A stretch of 64,000 bases of DNA from Propionibacteriaceae bacterium (GTDB taxonomy: Bacteria > Actinomycetota > Actinomycetes > Propionibacteriales > Propionibacteriaceae): positions 1-64,000 of the forward strand of contig JAISHO010000037.1 of assembly GCA_031262485.1 (NCBI GenBank), given 5' to 3'. This document shows, in pieces, positions 54,285 to 64,000 of the stretch. Positions within the stretch are counted from its first letter, which is position 1, and each line of letters begins with the position of its first letter. Made by a program: the position numbers and the translations under genes. Below the pieces are notes generated by a model that did not search any database, was not told where the DNA came from, and saw only the letters and a program-made list of their open reading frames with translations.

Positions 54285-56977
54285 GCCGTTTGTTTCCCGC
54301 TGATCGCCTGGGCCACGGCGTCGACGGCGGCCTGAGCCAGCGAGGCGTCGGCCCCGCCGCCCTGGGCGAGATCGTCCTTGCCACCGCCACGGCCGCCCAT
54401 CGCCTCGGTCGCGACCTTGACGAGGTCGCCGGCTTTGAGGCCGAGATCGCGGGCCGCGGCGGTCGTCGCGACGACGACGGACGGTTTGGCCCCGGCCTCG
54501 GGCACGCCGACGAGGCAGACGACGGCCGCCTCCCGTTCGAGGCGGGACCGGGCCTGGGTCGCCATCGGGCGCAACTCGGAGCCAGCGGCGGTGACGACCT
54601 GCCCGGCGAAGACGACGGCGCCGAGCTTCGTCGCCGCTTTCGTCACCGTCTCGGCCTGTCGAGCCGCCTCACGGGCGTTGAACTCCGCGATCGTCTTCTC
54701 CGCTTGCTTGACCTGGGCCAGCAAGGCGGACACGCGGTCGACCAGCTGATCAGGACGGGCTTTGACCAGCCCGGTGAGGTTCTCGACGATGGCGCGCTCG
54801 GCCGCCAAATGACTGAAGGCGTCGCCGGAGACGAGCGCTTCGACCCGGCGGGTGCCTGAACCGATCGACTGCTCGCCGAGCAGGGTGAGCAGCCCGATCT
54901 GCCCGGAGTGGGCGACGTGGGTGCCGCCGCACAGCTCGCGCGACCACGGACCGCCCATTTCGACCATGCGGACGACGGAGCCGTATTTCTCGCCGAACAT
55001 CGCCATGGCGCCGAGGGCCTTGGCCTCATCCAGCGGCATCTCGCTCGTGGAGACGGCCAACTCGTCGCGGATGGCCTGATTGCTCAAGCCTTCGATCTCG
55101 GCCTTGAGGTCGTCGCTCAAGCCCTGGACGCTGGAGAAGTCGAAACGAAGATAGCCGGGTTTGTTGTAGGAGCCGGCCTGGGTCGCGGTCGGGCCCAGGG
55201 TGTGGCGCAGCACAGCGTGGATGATGTGGGTCGCGGTATGGGCCTGGCAGGAGCCGAAGCGGGCCGGGGCGTCGACCGCCGCCGTCGCCTCCATCCCCGT
55301 CTCGACGGCGCCGTCGGTGATGACGCCACGGTGGACGATGAGCCCGGCGACCGGCTTTTGCACGTCGACGACGTCGATCGAGAAACCCGCTCCGGAGATG
55401 ACGCCGTGATCAGCGTCCTGGCCGCCCGACTCGGCGTAGAACGGAGTCTCCTCGAGGACGAGTTCGACGGTGTCGCCGACTTTCGCCTGAGCGACGGGCG
55501 CGCCGTCCTTGATGAGCCCTCGGATCCGCGAGGAGGCGGCTAGATCGGTGTAGCCGAGGAAGCGGACGTCGCCCTCGGATCGCAGATCGGCGTAGATCTG
55601 GGTCGAGACCAGCCCGCCCTTCTTGAGCTTGGCGTCGGCCTTGGCCCGGGCCTTCTGCTCGGCCATGAGGGTGCGGAAGCCCTCGGCGTCGACGTCGATG
55701 CCCTGCTCTGCGGCCATCTCCATCGTCACATCGATGGGGAAACCGTAGGTGTCGTGCAGTTGGAAGGCCTTGTCGCCGGACAGCCGGGAGCCGGACGATT
55801 GCCGCACTTCGGCGACGGCGCCCTCGAACAATTTCGTGCCGTCGCTCAGCGTGCGCAGGAAAGCCTCCTCCTCGGCGTAGGCGAGGGTGGAGACGCGGGC
55901 CCACTGGGCCTCGATCTCGGGATAGGAGGCCTTCATGACGTCACGCGAGACGGGCAGGAGGGCGGGCAGAACGGGATCGCTCACCCCGAGCATCCGCATG
56001 GCCCGCACCGAACGGCGCAGGAGGCGACGCAAGACGTAGCCGCGGCCCTCGTTGCCAGGCGCGACGCCGTCGGTCAGAAGCATGAGGGAGCTGCGGACGT
56101 GGTCGGCCACGACCCGCATGCGGACGTCGTCGTCATGGTGGCCGGCGTCGTAGCGGCGTCCCGTCAACTCCATCGTCGCGGCGATGACGGGGAAGACCTC
56201 GTCGATCTCGTACATGTTGTCGACGGCCTGGAGGAGGAAGGCGACGCGTTCCAAGCCGAGCCCGGTGTCGATGTTCTTCGTCGGCAGGGTGCGGGCGACG
56301 GTGAAGTCGTCCTTGGCCCGCACCTCGCTCAACTCCTCAGTTTGGAAGACGAGGTTCCAGATCTCGAGGAAACGATCCTCGTCGACTGCCGGGCCGCCGT
56401 CGGGGCCGAACTCCGGGCCACGGTCGATGTAGATCTCCGAGCAGGGCCCGCCCGGGCCGGGCACCCCCATGCTCCAATAGTTGTCCTTAAGGTCACGCGA
56501 TTGGATCCGCTCGGCCGGGACACCGACCTGGCGCCACAAGTCGTAGGCCTCGACGTCGCCGTCGGGGTAGGCCGGGTGGTAGCCGCCGCCAAGGATCGTG
56601 ACCCAGACCTGCTCCGGATCGAACCCGAAACCGCCCTCGGACTGCTTGCCCGTCACGAGGTCCCAGCCCCACTGGATCGCCTCCGCCTTGAAATAGTCGG
56701 CGAAGCTGAAGTTGCCGGCCATCTGGAAGAAGGTGCCGTGGCGCGTCGTCTTGCCGACGTCGTCGATGTCGAGGGTGCGCACGCACTTCTGCACGCTGGC
56801 GGCCCGCTTGTACGGCGCCGGTTCGACACCGGTGAAATAGTTCTTAAAAGGAACCATGCCAGCGTTGACGAACAACAACGTCGGGTCGTTGTAGAGCAAC
56901 GAGGCCGACGGCACGATCGCGTGCTCATGGCGAGCGAAGAAATCGAGGAAGCAGCGGCGGATCTCAGCGGTTTTCAT
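54281..56977 (-). CDS. alaS: Alanyl-tRNA synthetase
   Basis: 898 residues: class II catalytic core (ALLYNDPTLLFVNAGMVPFK, TRHGTFFQMAGNFSFADYFK), editing domain with zinc-binding HTATHIIHAVLR and CGGTHVAHSG, and the C-Ala domain. Full-length. It charges tRNA-Ala and clears mischarged Ser and Gly. Transcribed ahead of ruvX and mltG. Confidence 0.96.
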   Translation of the reverse strand: MKTAEIRRCFLDFFARHEHAIVPSASLLYNDPTLLFVNAGMVPFKNYFTGVEPAPYKRAASVQKCVRTLDIDDVGKTTRHGTFFQMAGNFSFADYFKAEAIQWGWDLVTGKQSEGGFGFDPEQVWVTILGGGYHPAYPDGDVEAYDLWRQVGVPAERIQSRDLKDNYWSMGVPGPGGPCSEIYIDRGPEFGPDGGPAVDEDRFLEIWNLVFQTEELSEVRAKDDFTVARTLPTKNIDTGLGLERVAFLLQAVDNMYEIDEVFPVIAATMELTGRRYDAGHHDDDVRMRVVADHVRSSLMLLTDGVAPGNEGRGYVLRRLLRRSVRAMRMLGVSDPVLPALLPVSRDVMKASYPEIEAQWARVSTLAYAEEEAFLRTLSDGTKLFEGAVAEVRQSSGSRLSGDKAFQLHDTYGFPIDVTMEMAAEQGIDVDAEGFRTLMAEQKARAKADAKLKKGGLVSTQIYADLRSEGDVRFLGYTDLAASSRIRGLIKDGAPVAQAKVGDTVELVLEETPFYAESGGQDADHGVISGAGFSIDVVDVQKPVAGLIVHRGVITDGAVETGMEATAAVDAPARFGSCQAHTATHIIHAVLRHTLGPTATQAGSYNKPGYLRFDFSSVQGLSDDLKAEIEGLSNQAIRDELAVSTSEMPLDEAKALGAMAMFGEKYGSVVRMVEMGGPWSRELCGGTHVAHSGQIGLLTLLGEQSIGSGTRRVEALVSGDAFSHLAAERAIVENLTGLVKARPDQLVDRVSALLAQVKQAEKTIAEFNAREAARQAETVTKAATKLGAVVFAGQVVTAAGSELRPMATQARSRLEREAAVVCLVGVPEAGAKPSVVVATTAAARDLGLKAGDLVKVATEAMGGRGGGKDDLAQGGGADASLAQAAVDAVAQAISGKQTA

Positions 56978-57034
56978 ATCTCAGTCATTCCGGATTCGGA
57001 TGGTGGTGGCGAGGCGTCGCCCCGCCCGGGTAGG

Positions 57035-57451
57035 TCAGATGTCGGCGGAGTCGTCGACGGCGGCGCGCTCATGGCGCTTGCGCAACCCGGCGAAGGCGCG
57101 GCGGGCCGAGGCGCTCAAGGCGGCGATCTTGAGGAAGGGCACAGCCACGGTGTCGGCGATGAGTTTGGAGACCCGGGCCGTGTCGGTGGCGATGTCGCTG
57201 GCTTTGCCGGAGACGGTGGCGATGTCGTCGGTGACGACACCGATCTTGACCATCTCGTCGTTCGTCGAGGAGACCGTCTGCTCCAACTCGGTGAGGATGG
57301 GGACGGTCGAATCGGTCAACTCCTTGACCGAACTCGTCAATTCGTCCATGACCCGGGAGAGCTTGTAGAGCGGGAGCGCCACGACGACGACGAGGCCGAG
57401 CAGAGCGATCGCCGCGATGAGGCCGGCGATGCCGCCGAGAGTGACAGTCAT
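57035..57451 (-). CDS. DUF948 membrane protein
   Basis: 138 residues: one N-terminal membrane helix (GGIAGLIAAIALLGLVVVVA) then a long coiled-coil-like helix rich in Thr, Ser and Val (VKELTDSTVPILTELEQTV). Members sit next to alaS or rarA in most actinobacteria; the role is unknown, possibly envelope-related. Confidence 0.88.
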   Translation of the reverse strand: MTVTLGGIAGLIAAIALLGLVVVVALPLYKLSRVMDELTSSVKELTDSTVPILTELEQTVSSTNDEMVKIGVVTDDIATVSGKASDIATDTARVSKLIADTVAVPFLKIAALSASARRAFAGLRKRHERAAVDDSADI

Positions 57452-57544
57452 GGGTTCTCCTGGAACATGACGAGGGCGCGAACATGCGTGTCCGGCCAGG
57501 GACAGAGACCTAAGACTATCTCTTTGACACCACCGGCGTGATTC

Positions 57545-59002
57545 TCAGCCGTGATCGGGCGACGACGCGGGGTCGTTTTCCTCGGTGAAGTCTCCAGCCG
57601 GCGCCGCCTCGCCGCGCACGACCGAGCGGATCACCGCGAGGCGCTCCTTGATCGCCGCCTCATGGCCGTGGTCGGTCGGCTCGTAGTACCGCGCTGAGGC
57701 CACCTCGTCCGGCGGATATTGCTGGCGGACCAGCCCGTGGGGGAAGTCATGGGGGTAGCGGTAGCCCTCGCCGTGCCCGTAGGTGGCGGCCCCGGCGTAG
57801 TGGGCGTCCCTCAGATGAGGGGGGACGAGCCCGATCTTCCCGGCGTCGACGTCGGCTGAGGCGGCGGCCAGGGCGGTCGTGACGGCGTTCGACTTCGGCG
57901 CGGTGGCGCAGGCGATGACGGCGTGGGCGAGCGTGAGGCGCCCCTCCGGCATCCCGATCAATTGCACGGCTTGGGCGGCCGCGACGCACAGGGGAAGCGT
58001 CTGGGGCGAGGCCATGCCGATGTCCTCGCTGGCGAGGATGATGAGGCGGCGGGCGATGAAGCGCGGGTCCTCACCGGCGGCGAGCATCCGGGCGAGGTAG
58101 TGCAGGGCGGCGTCCGGGTCGGAGCCACGGATCGATTTGATGAAAGCGGAGATGACGTCGTAGTGCTGGTCGCCGTCGGCGTCGTAGCGCACGACCGCTT
58201 TGTCGGCGGCTTGGGCGAGGGCCGCCTCGTCGATGAGGTCATTCCCGGCGGCGCTGGCCGAGGCGGCGGCTTCCTCGAGGAAGGTGAGGACCCGCCGGGC
58301 GTCTCCCCCGCCGAGACGGACGAGCGCTACACGGGCGCCCTCCGTCAGCCGGTAGAGCCCGCCCTCGGGAGTGCGCAATCCTCGTTCGTCGCTAAGGGCC
58401 CGGTCGATGAGCACGGCGATGTCGTCACCCGTCAACGGTTCGAGGGTGAGAAGGAGGGACCGGGATAGCAAGGGGGCGATGACGGAGAAGGAGGGGTTAT
58501 CCGTCGTCGCGGCGATGAGAGTGACGATGCGATTCTCGACCGCCGGGAGGAGGACGTCCTGTTGGGCCTTGGAGAAGCGGTGCACCTCGTCGATGAACAG
58601 GACGGTCGAGCGGCCATGGGCCAACTCCGTGCGAGCCGTCGCCAACTCGGCGCGGACCTCCTTGACCCCGGCGGTGACGGCGCTCAATTCGACGAAACGG
58701 GCGCCCGTCGATTGGGAGACCGCCGCCGCGATCGTCGTCTTGCCCACCCCGGGCGGACCCCAGAGGAAGACCGACATGGCTTGCCCGGCGGCCAATCGGC
58801 GCAGCGGCGAGCCCGGTTTGAGGAGGTGGCGCTGCCCGACGATCTCGTCGAGAGAACGGGGCCGCAGCCGCACCGCCAAGGGAGCCCGACCGCCGATGTC
58901 GGTGAGCGATCCGCCCACGGCGCCCTCGGACGATGACGACGATGGAGGCGGGGACACGTTGCCGAACAGGTCCTCGCCCCCCGTCATCGCCGAGCGGGCC
59001 AT
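57545..59002 (-). CDS. rarA: Replication-associated recombination ATPase RarA (MgsA)
   Basis: 485 residues: [20 protein letters not shown], Walker [14 protein letters not shown], Walker [28 protein letters not shown] (sensor 1), and the C-terminal tetramerisation domain ([20 protein letters not shown]). A clamp-loader-like AAA ATPase working at stalled forks. It begins 3 bp after the aspS stop. Confidence 0.95.
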   Translation of the reverse strand: MARSAMTGGEDLFGNVSPPPSSSSSEGAVGGSLTDIGGRAPLAVRLRPRSLDEIVGQRHLLKPGSPLRRLAAGQAMSVFLWGPPGVGKTTIAAAVSQSTGARFVELSAVTAGVKEVRAELATARTELAHGRSTVLFIDEVHRFSKAQQDVLLPAVENRIVTLIAATTDNPSFSVIAPLLSRSLLLTLEPLTGDDIAVLIDRALSDERGLRTPEGGLYRLTEGARVALVRLGGGDARRVLTFLEEAAASASAAGNDLIDEAALAQAADKAVVRYDADGDQHYDVISAFIKSIRGSDPDAALHYLARMLAAGEDPRFIARRLIILASEDIGMASPQTLPLCVAAAQAVQLIGMPEGRLTLAHAVIACATAPKSNAVTTALAAASADVDAGKIGLVPPHLRDAHYAGAATYGHGEGYRYPHDFPHGLVRQQYPPDEVASARYYEPTDHGHEAAIKERLAVIRSVVRGEAAPAGDFTEENDPASSPDHG

Positions 59003-59005
59003 GGC

Positions 59006-60862
59006 TCAGGCGGTCTTCCCCGCCGGAGCCGAATCGGCGTCTGCGGTCTGCGCGGTGGAAGCGCTCTTCTCCCCCGCCGGGGCGTCCTTCTTGGCCGGGG
59101 CGGGTTTGGCGTCGACGCCGGCCTCGCGGCGCTGGAGGGCGGTGATGGGAGCCGGAGCGGACGTCAACGGATCGAAACCGTTACCCGTCTTCGGGAAGGC
59201 GATGACCTCACGGATCGACGGCGAGCCGACCAACAGGGCGGCGATGCGATCCCAACCGAAGGCGATGCCGCCGTGGGGCGGGGCGCCGAACTTGAAGGCG
59301 TCGAGGAGGAAGCCGAACTTCTCCTGCGCCTCCTCGGGCCCGATCCCCATGACGGTGAAGACGCGCTCTTGGATGTCGCGACGGTGGATACGGATCGAGC
59401 CGCCGCCGATCTCGTTGCCGTTGCAGACGATGTCGTAGGCGTAGGCCAGAGCCGAGCCGGGGTCGGTGTCGAAGGTGTCGAGCGATTCTGGTTTGGGCGA
59501 GGTGAAGGCGTGGTGGACGGCCGTCCACTCCCCCGATCCGACGGCGACGTCGCCCTCGCTGCGGGCCTCGCTGGCCGGCTTGAAGAGGGGCGCGTCGACC
59601 ACCCAGAGCAGGCTCCAGGCCGACTCGTCGATGAGGCCGAGACGACGCCCGATCTCGTTGCGGGCGGCGCCGAGGAGGGCCTGGGAGTGGGCTTTGGCCC
59701 CAGCGGCGAAGAAGATCGCGTCGCCCGGTTTCGCGCCGGCCCGACCGGGCAGAGCGGCCAACTCGGCTTCGCTGAGGTTCTTGGCCACCGGCCCGCCCGG
59801 CGTGCCGTCCTCGGCCAGGGTGATGTAGGCCAAGCCCTTGGCGCCGCGCTGCTTGGCCCATTCCTGCCAGGCGTCGAATTGGCGCCGCGGCAGGCTCGCC
59901 CCGCCGGCCATGACGACGGCCCCGACATAGGGCGCTTGGAAGACGCGGAAAGCGGTCTCAGAGAAGACGTCCGTCACTTCGCTGATCTCCAGGTCGAAGC
60001 GCAGATCGGGCTTGTCGGAGCCGTAGCGATCCATCGCCTCGGCGTAGGTCAGACGCGGTAGCGGCGTCGGCAGCGTCACCCCGACGAGTTCCCACAGAGC
60101 CGTGACGATCTCCTCGGCCAAGGCGATGACGTCCTCTTGGTCGACGAAGCTCATCTCGACGTCGAGCTGGGTGAACTCGGGCTGACGGTCGGCCCGGAAG
60201 TCCTCGTCCCGGTAACAGCGGGCGATCTGGTAGTAGCGTTCCAGACCGGCCACCATGAGGAGTTGCTTGAACAGCTGGGGGCTTTGCGGCAGGGCGTACC
60301 ACGAGCCCGGGGCGAGGCGGGCCGGCACGATGAAGTCGCGCGCGCCCTCCGGCGTCGAGCGGGTCAGCGTCGGCGTCTCGATCTCATGGAAGTCGTGGCG
60401 GTCGAGCACGGAGCGGGCCGCCCGGTTGATCTTCGAGCGCAGTTTGAGGGCGGCGGCCGACTGGCTGCGGCGCAGATCGAGGTAGCGGTACTTGAAGCGG
60501 ACGTCCTCGCCGACGCTGACGCGGTCGTCGAGTTGGAAGGGCAACGCGGCGCTCGGGGAGAGGATCGTCAGCTCCGTGACGGCGACCTCGACCTCGCCGG
60601 TGGGGATCTCAGGGTTGACGGTGTCGGCGGAGCGCTGCTCGACGACACCGGTCGCGGTGACGCAGAACTCGCTGCGCAGCTCGTGCAGCTCACCGGCCAG
60701 GAGCGCCTCGTCGCGGATGACGAGTTGGACGACGCCAGACGCGTCGCGCAGATCGATGAAGGCGACCCCGCCGAGGTCGCGTCGCTTCGCCACCCACCCG
60801 GCCAGCGTCACCGTCGTTCCAGCGTCGGCCGGACGCAACGCGCCAGCCTCATGTGTTCTCAT
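59006..60862 (-). CDS. aspS: Aspartyl-tRNA synthetase
   Basis: 618 residues from ATG 60862 (an adjacent ATG at 60865 is equally possible). N-terminal OB fold ([20 protein letters not shown]), class II motif 2 ([20 protein letters not shown]), bacterial GAD insertion, and motif 3 in [16 protein letters not shown]. An Ala/Lys-rich tail of about 40 residues follows the core. Whether it also charges tRNA-Asn cannot be read here; no gatCAB is in the window. Confidence 0.95.
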   Translation of the reverse strand: MRTHEAGALRPADAGTTVTLAGWVAKRRDLGGVAFIDLRDASGVVQLVIRDEALLAGELHELRSEFCVTATGVVEQRSADTVNPEIPTGEVEVAVTELTILSPSAALPFQLDDRVSVGEDVRFKYRYLDLRRSQSAAALKLRSKINRAARSVLDRHDFHEIETPTLTRSTPEGARDFIVPARLAPGSWYALPQSPQLFKQLLMVAGLERYYQIARCYRDEDFRADRQPEFTQLDVEMSFVDQEDVIALAEEIVTALWELVGVTLPTPLPRLTYAEAMDRYGSDKPDLRFDLEISEVTDVFSETAFRVFQAPYVGAVVMAGGASLPRRQFDAWQEWAKQRGAKGLAYITLAEDGTPGGPVAKNLSEAELAALPGRAGAKPGDAIFFAAGAKAHSQALLGAARNEIGRRLGLIDESAWSLLWVVDAPLFKPASEARSEGDVAVGSGEWTAVHHAFTSPKPESLDTFDTDPGSALAYAYDIVCNGNEIGGGSIRIHRRDIQERVFTVMGIGPEEAQEKFGFLLDAFKFGAPPHGGIAFGWDRIAALLVGSPSIREVIAFPKTGNGFDPLTSAPAPITALQRREAGVDAKPAPAKKDAPAGEKSASTAQTADADSAPAGKTA

Positions 60863-60871
60863 CATCGTGAG

Positions 60872-62224
60872 TCATTTCCTCTCGTCAGCCCGGATCACCT
60901 GAACGGTCCGGTCCACCTCCGGCGGCTCCCACGCCGCCGGATCGGCCGCGACCTGCTCACCGGTGCGGATATCTTTGACGGTCTGTTCGCCGTCCTCGCC
61001 GATGAACCAGACGAAGGGGATCCCTCGTCGGTCGGCGAATTTGATCTGTTTGCCGAATTTGTCGGCCGCCGGGGCGACCTCGCAGGCGATCCCCCTCCGG
61101 CGCAAGGCGGAGGCGGCGGCGTCGGCCTGGGAACGGGTCTCTTCGCTCGTGACGGCGACGAGGACGGCGCTCGGCACCGGTCGCGACGTCGTGTAGAGGC
61201 CCCGCCCAAGCAGGGGCGCCAGGGTGCGGGTGACGCCGAAGGAGAGCCCCACACCCGGGTAGGTCGTCTTGCCATCGGTGGCGAGCGCGTCGTACCGCCC
61301 GCCGCCGGCCACCATGGGGAAGCCGGCCATGCCGGTCAGCTCGATCTCGAAGACGGCGCCGGTGTAGTAGTCGAGCCCGCGCGAGATGCGCAGATCCGGA
61401 GTGATCCGGCCGGGGAACTCAGCCGCCACCGCTTCGACGAGACCGGTCAATTCGGCCACGCCACGGGTGAGGTCATCGTTGTCGATGCCCAAACGACCGA
61501 TCGCCTCCGCCAAGCCGGCGCCATCGCTCTCAACACTCGCCAGCGCCAGAATCTGGGCGATCTGGCCTTCGTCGAGGCCTTGGGCGGTGAGCATCGCCGT
61601 GACGCCGTCAGGGCCGATCTTGGCGATCTTGTCGACGGCTTGGACGGCGGCCAGCGTGTCCGCCACACCGATGCCGCTGTAGAACCCTTGCACGAGGGCG
61701 CGGTGGTTGGCGTGCATGAGGATCGGCGGCAGCCCGAGATCACGGTGGAGCCGCTCGAGCGCCTCGACCATGACAAGGGCGACCTCGGTGTCGTGGTGGG
61801 GCGCCAAGGCGCTGTGGCCGACGATGTCGATGTCGGCTTGGGTGAACTCGCGGTAGCGGCCCTCCTGGGGGCGCTCGCCCCGCCACGCCTTCTGGATCTG
61901 GTAGCGCCTGAAGGGGAACAGCAGACGTCCGGCGTTCTCGACGACGTAGCGGGCGAAGGGGACGGTCAGGTCGAAGTGGAGCCCGAGATCGTCGCCAGCG
62001 ACCTCGGCGCCGTGATCGCCGTGGAGACGACGGACGAGATAGATCTCCTTGTCGATCTCGCCTTTACGGGCCAGTTGGGAGATCGGTTCGACGGCGCGGG
62101 TCTCGACGCTGGCGAAACCGTGCAGTTCGAACGTCGACTCCAAAATAGCCAGGACGCGTTTTTCGACCGCGCGTTGGGCGGGAAGGTACTCGGGGAAGCC
62201 GGAGATCGGCGCCAAACGGCTCAT
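60872..62224 (-). CDS. hisS: Histidyl-tRNA synthetase
   Basis: 450 residues: GFPEYLPAQRAVEKRVLAIL, motif 2 with FRRYQIQKAWRGERPQEGRY and REFTQADIDIVG, the histidine-binding GLDYYTGAVFEI, and an anticodon-binding domain (SAVLVAVTSEETRSQADAAA). It precedes aspS by 9 bp and shares a divergent promoter region with the DUF349 gene. Confidence 0.95.
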   Translation of the reverse strand: MSRLAPISGFPEYLPAQRAVEKRVLAILESTFELHGFASVETRAVEPISQLARKGEIDKEIYLVRRLHGDHGAEVAGDDLGLHFDLTVPFARYVVENAGRLLFPFRRYQIQKAWRGERPQEGRYREFTQADIDIVGHSALAPHHDTEVALVMVEALERLHRDLGLPPILMHANHRALVQGFYSGIGVADTLAAVQAVDKIAKIGPDGVTAMLTAQGLDEGQIAQILALASVESDGAGLAEAIGRLGIDNDDLTRGVAELTGLVEAVAAEFPGRITPDLRISRGLDYYTGAVFEIELTGMAGFPMVAGGGRYDALATDGKTTYPGVGLSFGVTRTLAPLLGRGLYTTSRPVPSAVLVAVTSEETRSQADAAASALRRRGIACEVAPAADKFGKQIKFADRRGIPFVWFIGEDGEQTVKDIRTGEQVAADPAAWEPPEVDRTVQVIRADERK

Positions 62225-62308
62225 CGGGGGCGCTCCAATAGAAACTCTCGGTGGCAGGGAACAGGGCGAGTCAGCACAAAGGGCACTCTATCGGGCAAGA
62301 TAGGGGGT

Positions 62309-63550
62309 ATGACTGAAACTCCAGGACGTTCCAGCTTCGGCCGCGTCGCCGACGACGGAACCGTCTACGTCCTCACCCAGGGTTCGGAACGAATGGTCGG
62401 GCAGATTCCCGACGCCACCGGCGAGGAAGCGATGGCCTTCTTCGAGCGCCGCTTCGATTCGTTGCGCACCGACGTCAATCTCTTGAAGCAACGCATCCAA
62501 TCCGGGACGATCAGCCCGGACGAGGCGCGCAAAGCCGTGCCGACGCTCAAGACGACGATCCTGGAGGCCAACGCGGTCGGCGATCTCGAAGGCTTGGCCG
62601 CCGAGTTGGACGGCTTGACCGGCGCGATCGACGAGGCCGCCGAGAAACGGCGTGAGGAGCGCGCCAAGGCCGCCGAGGAGACGCGCCAGCGCAAAGAGGA
62701 GATGGTGGGCGAGGCCGAGAAATTGGCCGAGGGCACCGATTGGCGCCATGGAGTGACGAAGTTCCGCGAGTTGCTCGAGGCGTGGAAGGCTCTCCCCCGC
62801 CTCGACCGAGCCAGCGACGACGAGTTGTGGCGCCGCTTCTCCGCCGCCCGGACGACGTACACCCGCCGCCGCAAGACCCACTTCGCCGAGGTGTCGGATC
62901 GACAAGCGGCAGCCGCGCAGGCCAAAGAGGCGATCATCGCCGAGGCCGAGACGCTGGCCGATTCGACCGATTGGGGAGCCACGGCCGGCCAGTTCCGCCA
63001 GCTCATGGATCGGTGGAAGGCGGCCGGTTCCGCCGCCCGCGCCACCGACGAAGCCCTCTGGACACGTTTCCGCGCCATCCAGGACACCTTCTTCAACCGC
63101 CGCAGCGAGGTCTTCAATCAGCAGGAGGCGGAGTTCCAGGGCAATCTCGAGGCCAAACTCGCCCTCCTCGACGAGGCCGAGAAGTCGATCCTGCCGGTCA
63201 CCGACGTCGCCACCGCCCGCTCGGCTTACCGTGAGTTCATCGGCCAGTTCAACGCGTTGGGCCGGGTGCCCCGCTCGTCGATGCAGGCCGTCGACTCCCG
63301 GGTTCGCGCCATCGAGGCCGCCATCGACGAGGCCGATCGCAAGGAATGGGCTCGCACCGATCCTGAGACGAAGGCCCGCGCCACCGGCACGGTCTCCCTC
63401 TTCAGCGGGCAGATCGCCAAACTCGAGGCTGATCTGGCCCAAGCCGAAGCGGCCGGAGACGCCAAGAAGAAGGCCTCGGTCGAGGCGTCCTTGGCCACCT
63501 ACCGCTCGTGGCTCGAGCAGGCCGAGAAGACGCTCTCCGAACTGGGCTGA
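62309..63550 (+). CDS. DUF349-repeat protein
   Basis: 413 residues from ATG 62309; the same frame is open back to 60137 but that part is antisense to hisS and aspS. TGRSSFGRVADDGTVYVLT-like opening, then three DUF349 repeats of about 75 residues with W-R and FR-LM-RWKAAG cores (TDWRHGVTKFRELLEAWKAL; TDWGATAGQFRQLMDRWKAA). Mostly helical. Actinobacteria carry it next to hisS or relA; role unknown. Confidence 0.88.
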   Translation: MTETPGRSSFGRVADDGTVYVLTQGSERMVGQIPDATGEEAMAFFERRFDSLRTDVNLLKQRIQSGTISPDEARKAVPTLKTTILEANAVGDLEGLAAELDGLTGAIDEAAEKRREERAKAAEETRQRKEEMVGEAEKLAEGTDWRHGVTKFRELLEAWKALPRLDRASDDELWRRFSAARTTYTRRRKTHFAEVSDRQAAAAQAKEAIIAEAETLADSTDWGATAGQFRQLMDRWKAAGSAARATDEALWTRFRAIQDTFFNRRSEVFNQQEAEFQGNLEAKLALLDEAEKSILPVTDVATARSAYREFIGQFNALGRVPRSSMQAVDSRVRAIEAAIDEADRKEWARTDPETKARATGTVSLFSGQIAKLEADLAQAEAAGDAKKKASVEASLATYRSWLEQAEKTLSELG

Positions 63551-63564
63551 GCCACCACGAGAGG

Positions 63565-63593
63565 CGTGACGGCCGAGCGACGAGGCCGTCACG
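63565..63593. terminator. Bidirectional terminator hairpin between the DUF349 gene and relA
   Basis: CGTGACGGCC (63565-63574) and GGCCGTCACG (63584-63593) form a perfect 10-bp stem with a 9-nt loop, between converging genes. There is no T-run, the common form in high-GC actinobacteria. Confidence 0.6.
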
Positions 63594-63598
63594 CGACG

Positions 63599-64000
63599 TC
63601 ACGAGTTGATGCGTTCCACCTCGGTGACGTCGCGGACGAGCCGTAAGCGATTGACCATCTGATTGAGGAAATCGGGGTCCGGCACCTCGATCGAGACGAG
63701 CCCATTGAAGCCGTGCTGATTATCTGTTTGCAGGGTGAGTGAGATGATCGGCACCTTGTCCTCAGCCAGCGTCGAGGTGATGTCGGCCAACAGCCCGGTA
63801 CGGTCGAGGCCGCTGATCTTGAGCGTGACCATGAAGGTGGTGGCTTGGTTCTCCGACCAAGCGACGGGGACGATCCGTTCCGGGGTGGCCAAGAGGCCGG
63901 CGACGTTGCGGCAGTCGCGCCGGTGGACGGAGACGCCTTGCCCGCGGGTGACGAAGCCGATGATGTCGTCGCCTAGCACCGGGGTGCAGCAGCGGGCCAG
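63599..64000 (-). CDS. relA: RelA/SpoT (p)ppGpp synthetase/hydrolase, C-terminal part
   Basis: The last 133 codons of a gene whose start is outside the window. LARCCTPVLGDDIIGFVTRG is the conserved-Cys (RIS/ZFD) segment, followed by GVSVHRRDCRNV and a C-terminal ACT domain (TLKISGLDRTGLLADITSTL). These regulatory domains sense the ribosome. The enzymatic half lies to the right. Confidence 0.93.
   Translation of the reverse strand: MARCCTPVLGDDIIGFVTRGQGVSVHRRDCRNVAGLLATPERIVPVAWSENQATTFMVTLKISGLDRTGLLADITSTLAEDKVPIISLTLQTDNQHGFNGLVSIEVPDPDFLNQMVNRLRLVRDVTEVERINS

Noticed and set aside
60137..62308. N-terminal extension of the DUF349 protein
   Set aside because: The frame is open for 724 codons but is exactly antisense to hisS and aspS, and its composition is that of a shadow frame. 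The real start is ATG 62309.

Overview
The window is high-GC actinobacterial DNA. A left accessory region (about 1 to 16.2 kb) meets a long run of conserved chromosomal genes (about 16.2 kb to the right edge). Actinobacterial markers are the 20S proteasome genes prcB and prcA, the actinobacterial integration host factor mihF, a PAC2 protein, a PriA without recognisable helicase motifs, and the order rarA-DUF948-alaS-ruvX-mltG-aroE-aroC-aroK-aroB-efp-nusB-carA-carB-pyrD-pyrF-mihF-gmk-rpoZ-metK-priA-fmt-rsmB-rpe. A B12-dependent methionine synthase suggests a cobalamin user. A Propionibacteriales or Actinomycetales relative is plausible, but I cannot name a genus from sequence alone.

The accessory region is packed with toxin-antitoxin modules and their wrecks. 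It holds an excisionase-type HTH antitoxin with a PIN toxin, two more HTH antitoxins that have lost their toxins, a MazEF pair, a TacA/TacT-type DUF1778-GNAT pair plus a fragment of a second, two HicB-like gene pairs, a DUF4143 ATPase split by an in-frame stop, and three AlbA_2 ATPase/regulator genes. Insertion-sequence scraps are present (an IS3-type transposase C-terminus at 2953-3112 and a probable IS21-type end near 1-110), but no intact transposase or integrase was seen. The region begins directly downstream of cmk, where many actinobacteria carry der, so it is probably an insertion hotspot.

The most striking content is a set of repeated, apparently structured non-coding sequences. Five copies of a 113-nt element (9128, 11052, 12531, 13329, 15196), all in the same orientation and without a single indel, fold into a closed multi-hairpin shape. 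Each carries an extended -10 promoter motif 5-6 nt upstream of the first paired base. They alternate with accessory genes like spacers in a cassette array. Three further repeat families occur: a CCCCGG/CCGGGG leader (6658, 8738, degenerate at 13169), a two-hairpin leader ahead of two HTH antitoxins (3227, 4498), and gene-end repeats at two AlbA_2 genes. There are also single-copy structured stretches and a 4 x 22-bp iteron operator.

The conserved part begins with cmk and tyrA, then prcA-prcB and the tRNA m1A methyltransferase, with pup, dop, mpa and pafA missing from the places they usually occupy. metH follows, then an alpha/beta hydrolase, a RelE-Phd pair in toxin-first order, an ABC-F ATPase, the divergent PAC2 gene, a second MazEF pair, thrC and rpe. 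From rsmB onward the minus strand carries translation, DNA replication restart, SAM, nucleotide and shikimate genes in long overlapping operons: aroE-aroC-aroK-aroB, efp-nusB-carA-carB-pyrD-pyrF, and alaS-ruvX-mltG. The right end has hisS-aspS-rarA, the divergent DUF349 gene, and the 3' end of relA running off the window. A roughly 100-bp relic resembling the 3' end of thrC lies, inverted, between rsmB and fmt.
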